From positions 62,001 to 126,000 of the forward strand of contig CAJFSS010000006.1 in the NCBI GenBank assembly GCA_904419745.1: 64,000 nt of DNA, read 5' to 3'. Below the pieces are notes generated by a model, which saw nothing but the letters and a program-made list of their open reading frames with translations, had not been told where the DNA came from and ran no database searches. Made by a program: the position numbers and the translations under genes. Shown here piece by piece: positions 60,238-64,000 of this stretch. The stretch comes from Candidatus Pseudoruminococcus merdavium (GTDB lineage: Bacteria > Bacillota > Clostridia > Oscillospirales > Ruminococcaceae). Within the stretch, counting starts at the first letter, position 1. Each line of letters starts with the position of its first letter.

Positions 60238-60276
60238 CGTAAAAAAGGGGAACATAATCTATGTCCCCCTTTTCCT
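60238..60276 (-). terminator. Terminator of the MATE exporter gene
   Basis: AAAAGGGG and CCCCCTTTT arms around ACATAATCTATGT, followed by TTTTTTACGGG on the minus strand; 25 nt after the stop. Confidence 0.75.
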
Positions 60277-60300
60277 ATCATAATATCTTTCCAGAATTCT

Positions 60301-61707
60301 CTATACCAATCTGTGCTTTTGCCACTTGGTGCCTTTGAATCTCCAGGTAAATACCGCGGCCCTGGTGCACCACTCAATACACATGGCAAGCCATACGCCG
60401 TAAATATCCAGATGGCATACAATCCCAAGCACATAACCAAGCACAACACGGATACTCCACATACTGATAAGAGCCGCAACTGTAGTATACACCGCGTCTC
60501 CCGCCGCACGAAGGGCGTTCGGGGTGATAAAGCTTGCAGGCCAGGTTGTTACCAGGCCGATAATCGGAATGAGGAGAAGAAGCATGGTCTTATGGGCCGC
60601 TTCTGCCGGCGGATGGAAGAACCCAAGCAATACCGGCGTCAGCGGGACAAAAATAATCATCATAATCCCGGTGATGAACTTGGTATAACGGTTAATGGAT
60701 TTCAAATACCGCCTTGCAATATCATATCGCCCGGCGCCAACGCACTGCCCAATAATTGTAGTGGTACAAAGCTGTGCGGCAAACATTGGAATCTGCCACA
60801 GGTTCAATAGGTTGTTTCCAATGGCGTTTGCAGTAATGCTCATGGTTCCAAGCATAACGACAAAGGTCTGCACCAGGATTTTTCCGCCGTTGAAAAACAG
60901 CTGTTCTGTTCCAGCCGGAATCCCGATGTACAGGATACTCTTTTGCAGTTTTCCATCAAACGTAAAGAAATGTTTGAATTTGATTCCAAGATCAGACCGT
61001 TTCACAAGCAGATAGACCAGCGCCAGGATGCTGACAAGAATTCGGCTGCATACCATGGCAATGGAAACACCCAGTACGCCGAGTTTGAGCACCTGGATTA
61101 AAATAATATTTCCAACCAGATAGGTACAGTTCATAATAACGGACATGACCATGGACGCCTTGGTATCACCCAGTCCTCTCAGCGCACCGGCACTCGCCTG
61201 GTACACCGCATAAAACGGGTAGGAAATGGACGATCCGATCAGATAAATATAGGCGTTATCCAGGATTTTCTGCTCCGCCGCTCCAAACAGCAAATTCAGC
61301 GTCTGGTTGGGGAACAGGTTAATCACGATCATGATCACCACGGCAATCAGCACAGAGGAGGTAACTGCCTGAGAAATCGTTTTTGCCGCACGCTGTTTAT
61401 CCCCTTTTCCTATGTACTGCGCCACAACAACCGTACCGCCGGTCGCAATGGCAATAAACAGGTTTGTCAAAAAGAAGTTGAGCGAATCCACCATACTGAC
61501 GGCTGAAACCGCTTCTGCGCCTGAAGAACTGACCATGGATGAGTTAATCAGGTTCATGCCTGTCAAAAAGGCCTGATCCACCAAAAGCGGAATGTAAATT
61601 GCCAGGACGCGCTGCCACGGCAATATTTCCGAGTCAAAGTTGCGTGTCATATAGTTTTGGAACCACGTTGCAATGCGCGCCCCCACCTTTGTTTCTCTTA
61701 GCTTCAA
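60301..61707 (-). CDS. MATE-family efflux transporter (downstream copy)
   Basis: 468 aa, 12 predicted membrane helices. Multidrug and toxin extrusion type, using Na+ or H+ gradient. VVVAQYIGKGDKQRAAKTIS and GALRGLGDTKASM are shared with the next gene, as is VGLVTTWPASFITPNALRAAGD. TTG start with AAGGAGGGG upstream. High similarity to the upstream neighbour indicates tandem duplication. Confidence 0.93.
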   Translation of the reverse strand: MKLRETKVGARIATWFQNYMTRNFDSEILPWQRVLAIYIPLLVDQAFLTGMNLINSSMVSSSGAEAVSAVSMVDSLNFFLTNLFIAIATGGTVVVAQYIGKGDKQRAAKTISQAVTSSVLIAVVIMIVINLFPNQTLNLLFGAAEQKILDNAYIYLIGSSISYPFYAVYQASAGALRGLGDTKASMVMSVIMNCTYLVGNIILIQVLKLGVLGVSIAMVCSRILVSILALVYLLVKRSDLGIKFKHFFTFDGKLQKSILYIGIPAGTEQLFFNGGKILVQTFVVMLGTMSITANAIGNNLLNLWQIPMFAAQLCTTTIIGQCVGAGRYDIARRYLKSINRYTKFITGIMMIIFVPLTPVLLGFFHPPAEAAHKTMLLLLIPIIGLVTTWPASFITPNALRAAGDAVYTTVAALISMWSIRVVLGYVLGIVCHLDIYGVWLAMCIEWCTRAAVFTWRFKGTKWQKHRLV

Positions 61708-61814
61708 AGGAAGCCCCTCCTTACTTTATAATCCATTTTCCAAACATCAGTAGCTTTCTGTTTTTTTAAGCGCAACGATGGAAAACTTTTTTCCAAACGA
61801 AACACCTGTGGATA

Positions 61815-63227
61815 TCAATTGATAAATTTGTGCTGTTCCCATTTGTTTCCTTTAAAGCGCCAGGTGAAAATTGCAGCGCGGGAACCCCACTCCAAAATCA
61901 TGGCAAGCCATACGCCATAAATATCCAATCCGCAGATAATGGCCAACACATAGCCCAATCCAACGCGGACAGTCCATACGCTGATTAAAGCGGCAACCGT
62001 AGTAAACTTGGCGTCGCCTGCTGCACGCAGGATGGACGGTGTGATAAAGCTTGGCGCCCAGGTAGTCAGAAGCCCTACAACCGGGAAAATCATCAAAAAC
62101 ATGATTTTCGTCCGCGCTTCATCAGGAGGATTGAAGAATCCCAGAATCCAGGGAGTCAGCGGCCAGAGAATCAAAATCATAATCAGGCACACCAGACGCG
62201 CCGTGCGGTTGAGTGAACGCAAATACTTTCGCGCCTCGTCCGGCCGGCCTGCGCCGACGCACTGCCCGGCAATGGTAATGGAAGCAAGCTGAATTGCATT
62301 GGCGGGGATTTGCCACATGCTCATTACATTCATCCCAATGGCATTTGCCGTAATACTCATGGTTCCAAGCATAACCACAAAGGTCTGTACCAGGATTTTT
62401 CCTCCATTGAAAAACAGCTGTTCCGTTCCGGCGGGAATCCCAATATACAGGATGCTCTTTTGCAGCCCCATATCCAATGTAAAGAAATCCTTTGCCTGGA
62501 CTTTTAAATCCGCCCGTTTGAAAATGAGGTAAATCAGGGCGAAAATACTCACGCAAATACGGCTGATCACCATGGAAATGGAAACGCCAAGCACACCAAG
62601 CCCCATAAATTCAATAAACACAATATTTCCCAGCAAATAGATGACGTTCATTGCAACGGACATCATCATGGACGCTTTGGTATCCCCAAGTCCTCTCAGC
62701 GCACCGGCGCTCGCCTGATACACCGCATAAAACGGGTAGGAAATTGCAGAGCCAATCAGGTAAATCAAGGCATTGTCCAAAATCAGCTGATCCGCCTTTC
62801 CAAACAACAGTCCAAGCGTCTGTTTGGAAAAGATAATAATCACTGCGGCAACTATCACCGCAATCAGAACCGAAGAAGTAACCGCCTGGGAAATCGTTCT
62901 GCTGGCTTTCCGTTTATCCCCCTTTCCAATATACTGCGCAACCACAACCGTTCCGCCCGTTGCAATTGCAATAAAAAGGTTGGTTAGAAAAAAGTTGAGG
63001 GAATCCACCATGCTAACTGCCGAAACCGCTTCTGCTCCGGAAGAACTGACCATGGATGAGTTGACGACTGTCATCATGGAAACAAACGCCTGGTCAATCA
63101 GCAGGGGGATGTAAATGGAAAGAACCGTATGATAGCTCATGGTCTGGGAGTCGAAGTATTTTTTCATGAACCGCTCAAACCAACCGGCAATCTTTCCCAC
63201 AAACTTGGTTTCTCCGAGCTTCTTCAA
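61815..63227 (-). CDS. MATE-family efflux transporter (upstream copy)
   Basis: 470 aa, 12 membrane helices, closely related throughout to the downstream MATE gene (identical VSSSGAEAVSAVSMVDSLNF and SILYIGIPAGTEQLFFNGGK). TTG start in a poor ribosome-binding context (AGAAGG). About 107 nt separate the two, so they may be co-transcribed. Substrate unknown. Confidence 0.93.
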   Translation of the reverse strand: MKKLGETKFVGKIAGWFERFMKKYFDSQTMSYHTVLSIYIPLLIDQAFVSMMTVVNSSMVSSSGAEAVSAVSMVDSLNFFLTNLFIAIATGGTVVVAQYIGKGDKRKASRTISQAVTSSVLIAVIVAAVIIIFSKQTLGLLFGKADQLILDNALIYLIGSAISYPFYAVYQASAGALRGLGDTKASMMMSVAMNVIYLLGNIVFIEFMGLGVLGVSISMVISRICVSIFALIYLIFKRADLKVQAKDFFTLDMGLQKSILYIGIPAGTEQLFFNGGKILVQTFVVMLGTMSITANAIGMNVMSMWQIPANAIQLASITIAGQCVGAGRPDEARKYLRSLNRTARLVCLIMILILWPLTPWILGFFNPPDEARTKIMFLMIFPVVGLLTTWAPSFITPSILRAAGDAKFTTVAALISVWTVRVGLGYVLAIICGLDIYGVWLAMILEWGSRAAIFTWRFKGNKWEQHKFIN

Positions 63228-63291
63228 AAAAAGAGCCTTCTTTCTAGTCTTTTTTCACAATAAAGTAAAGCGTAATTTATGTAAAAAGCCC

Positions 63292-63338
63292 AAAAATCAG
63301 TCTTTCCTGAATTTCACTTTGAACAATTCAGGAAAGAC
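63292..63338 (-). terminator. Terminator of the DNA glycosylase gene
   Basis: GTCTTTCCTGAATT (63300-63313) pairs with AATTCAGGAAAGAC (63325-63338), followed on the minus strand by TGATTTTTGGGC. About 100 nt past the stop, in A+T-rich DNA. Confidence 0.65.
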
Positions 63339-63439
63339 CACCCAGTGATTTTTGTACATGGTATATTATAAAAATTTCTCCGTGCTTTGTCTAGATAGAA
63401 TTTATGATTTCTTAAGATTTCGTAAGATTGACGGTTTTT

Positions 63440-63952
63440 TTACTCATTTTTTGTTAGGTATGGAAGTATCTTTGCCCACTGCTCCTGTTTTTGTTCCAAC
63501 CGGAGGGCCGCATGAGCCGGACTGGTCGAAGGCATCACCAAAAGGTCAATGTCCCTTTCCAACAGGATTTTCCCCTTACAATCATAAAACTTGCAAAACA
63601 TCTCATAGGCTTTTTTTCCATTAAAAGCAAACGCCTCCAGTTTGGGACATTCCCGCAGGATCCATCCCAAATCATTCGGGGTAACTTCCCTGATTTTACT
63701 GTCCGCGGAGGTTTCCCGCTTGCAGGAATAAGCCATATCCCAAAAAGCAAGTCCATGGCGCAAAACCATTTGAAGCCGGCGCTGATAGTCTTCTTCCAAC
63801 GGTTCTTCCAGCAGGGAACATAAAATTGTCCACATGGCATTACGGGGATTGCCATAGTACTGCCCTTTTTGCAGGGAAAGGGCTGACGGCATAGAACCCA
63901 AAATCATGACCCGGCTGTGTTTTGCATACACTGGCTGTAACCCATAAAGCAT
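63440..63952 (-). CDS. DNA-deoxyinosine/hypoxanthine glycosylase (UDG superfamily)
   Basis: 170 aa. Removes deaminated purines such as hypoxanthine from DNA. UDG-fold motifs: VMILGSMPSALSLQKGQYYGNPRNAMW (motif 1, Asn catalytic region), LAFWDMAYSCKRETSADSKI and motif 2 VMPSTSPAHA near the end, as in family 6 and Mug-like enzymes. Upstream bases 63953-64000 show nothing more. Confidence 0.9.
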   Translation of the reverse strand: MLYGLQPVYAKHSRVMILGSMPSALSLQKGQYYGNPRNAMWTILCSLLEEPLEEDYQRRLQMVLRHGLAFWDMAYSCKRETSADSKIREVTPNDLGWILRECPKLEAFAFNGKKAYEMFCKFYDCKGKILLERDIDLLVMPSTSPAHAALRLEQKQEQWAKILPYLTKNE

Positions 63953-64000
63953 TTGATATCCATCCTTCCATTTTCCTTACAAAATGATTGTAATCCGCAC

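Overview
The window comes from a low-to-mid G+C, spore-forming clostridial Firmicute, probably an Oscillospirales or Ruminococcaceae-type gut anaerobe (inference). The grounds are AddAB instead of RecBCD, a dnaX-ybaB-recR-smpB-ssrA block with a large SRP RNA, strong AGGAGG ribosome-binding sites, a CwlJ/SleB-type germination hydrolase beside a GerQ-like coat protein, and NEAT and sortase surface architecture. Most genes lie on the minus strand and no rRNA or tRNA gene was seen.

Layout. 1-7.4 kb: the 5' end of infC (AUU start, attenuated leader) and addB-addA. 7.7-13.8 kb: a small acidic protein, an esterase, a cupin, and a MarR repressor operon with a heterodimeric ABC exporter. 14-19.4 kb: a very large sortase-anchored NEAT surface protein and a repressor in which a DtxR-like winged helix is fused to its own NEAT-like domain; both promoter regions carry the same TTAGT-type palindrome. 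19.8-20.5 kb: a broken nitrilase gene. 20.7-28.7 kb: a RiPP cluster with a radical SAM/SPASM maturase, an acyl-carrier-like protein, three tandem precursor peptides, a subtilase fused to a second domain, a transglutaminase-like protein and an ABC exporter, facing a divergent BtrH-like protein. 29.4-31 kb: a macrodomain and SirTM sirtuin pair. 31.3-34.2 kb: an eroded type I-C-like CRISPR array without cas genes, a phage-type replication protein and a structured non-coding element, all just downstream of ssrA.

34.2-38.1 kb holds the housekeeping block ssrA, smpB, recR, ybaB, dnaX and SRP RNA. 38.4-45.1 kb holds a free-standing FakA-like domain, an isochorismatase-fold protein lacking its cysteine, MgtC, a small NrdD-like protein, a zinc-ribbon membrane protein, CCA transferase and a Cof phosphatase. 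45.4-49.25 kb is a TPP-riboswitch thiamine operon (thiC-thiM-thiE-thiD). 49.4-64 kb holds a TspO-like protein, a DUF134/NifX-type protein under a 42-bp perfect palindrome, germination genes, trxB, NamZ, polyphosphate:AMP phosphotransferase, hemolysin III, an HtrA protease, two tandem MATE exporters and a deoxyinosine-type DNA glycosylase.

The two most interesting systems are the NEAT repressor/surface-protein pair, a candidate direct haem sensor, and the RiPP cluster, in which an acyl carrier protein and a BtrH-type transferase fold suggest an acyl-transfer step on the peptide.
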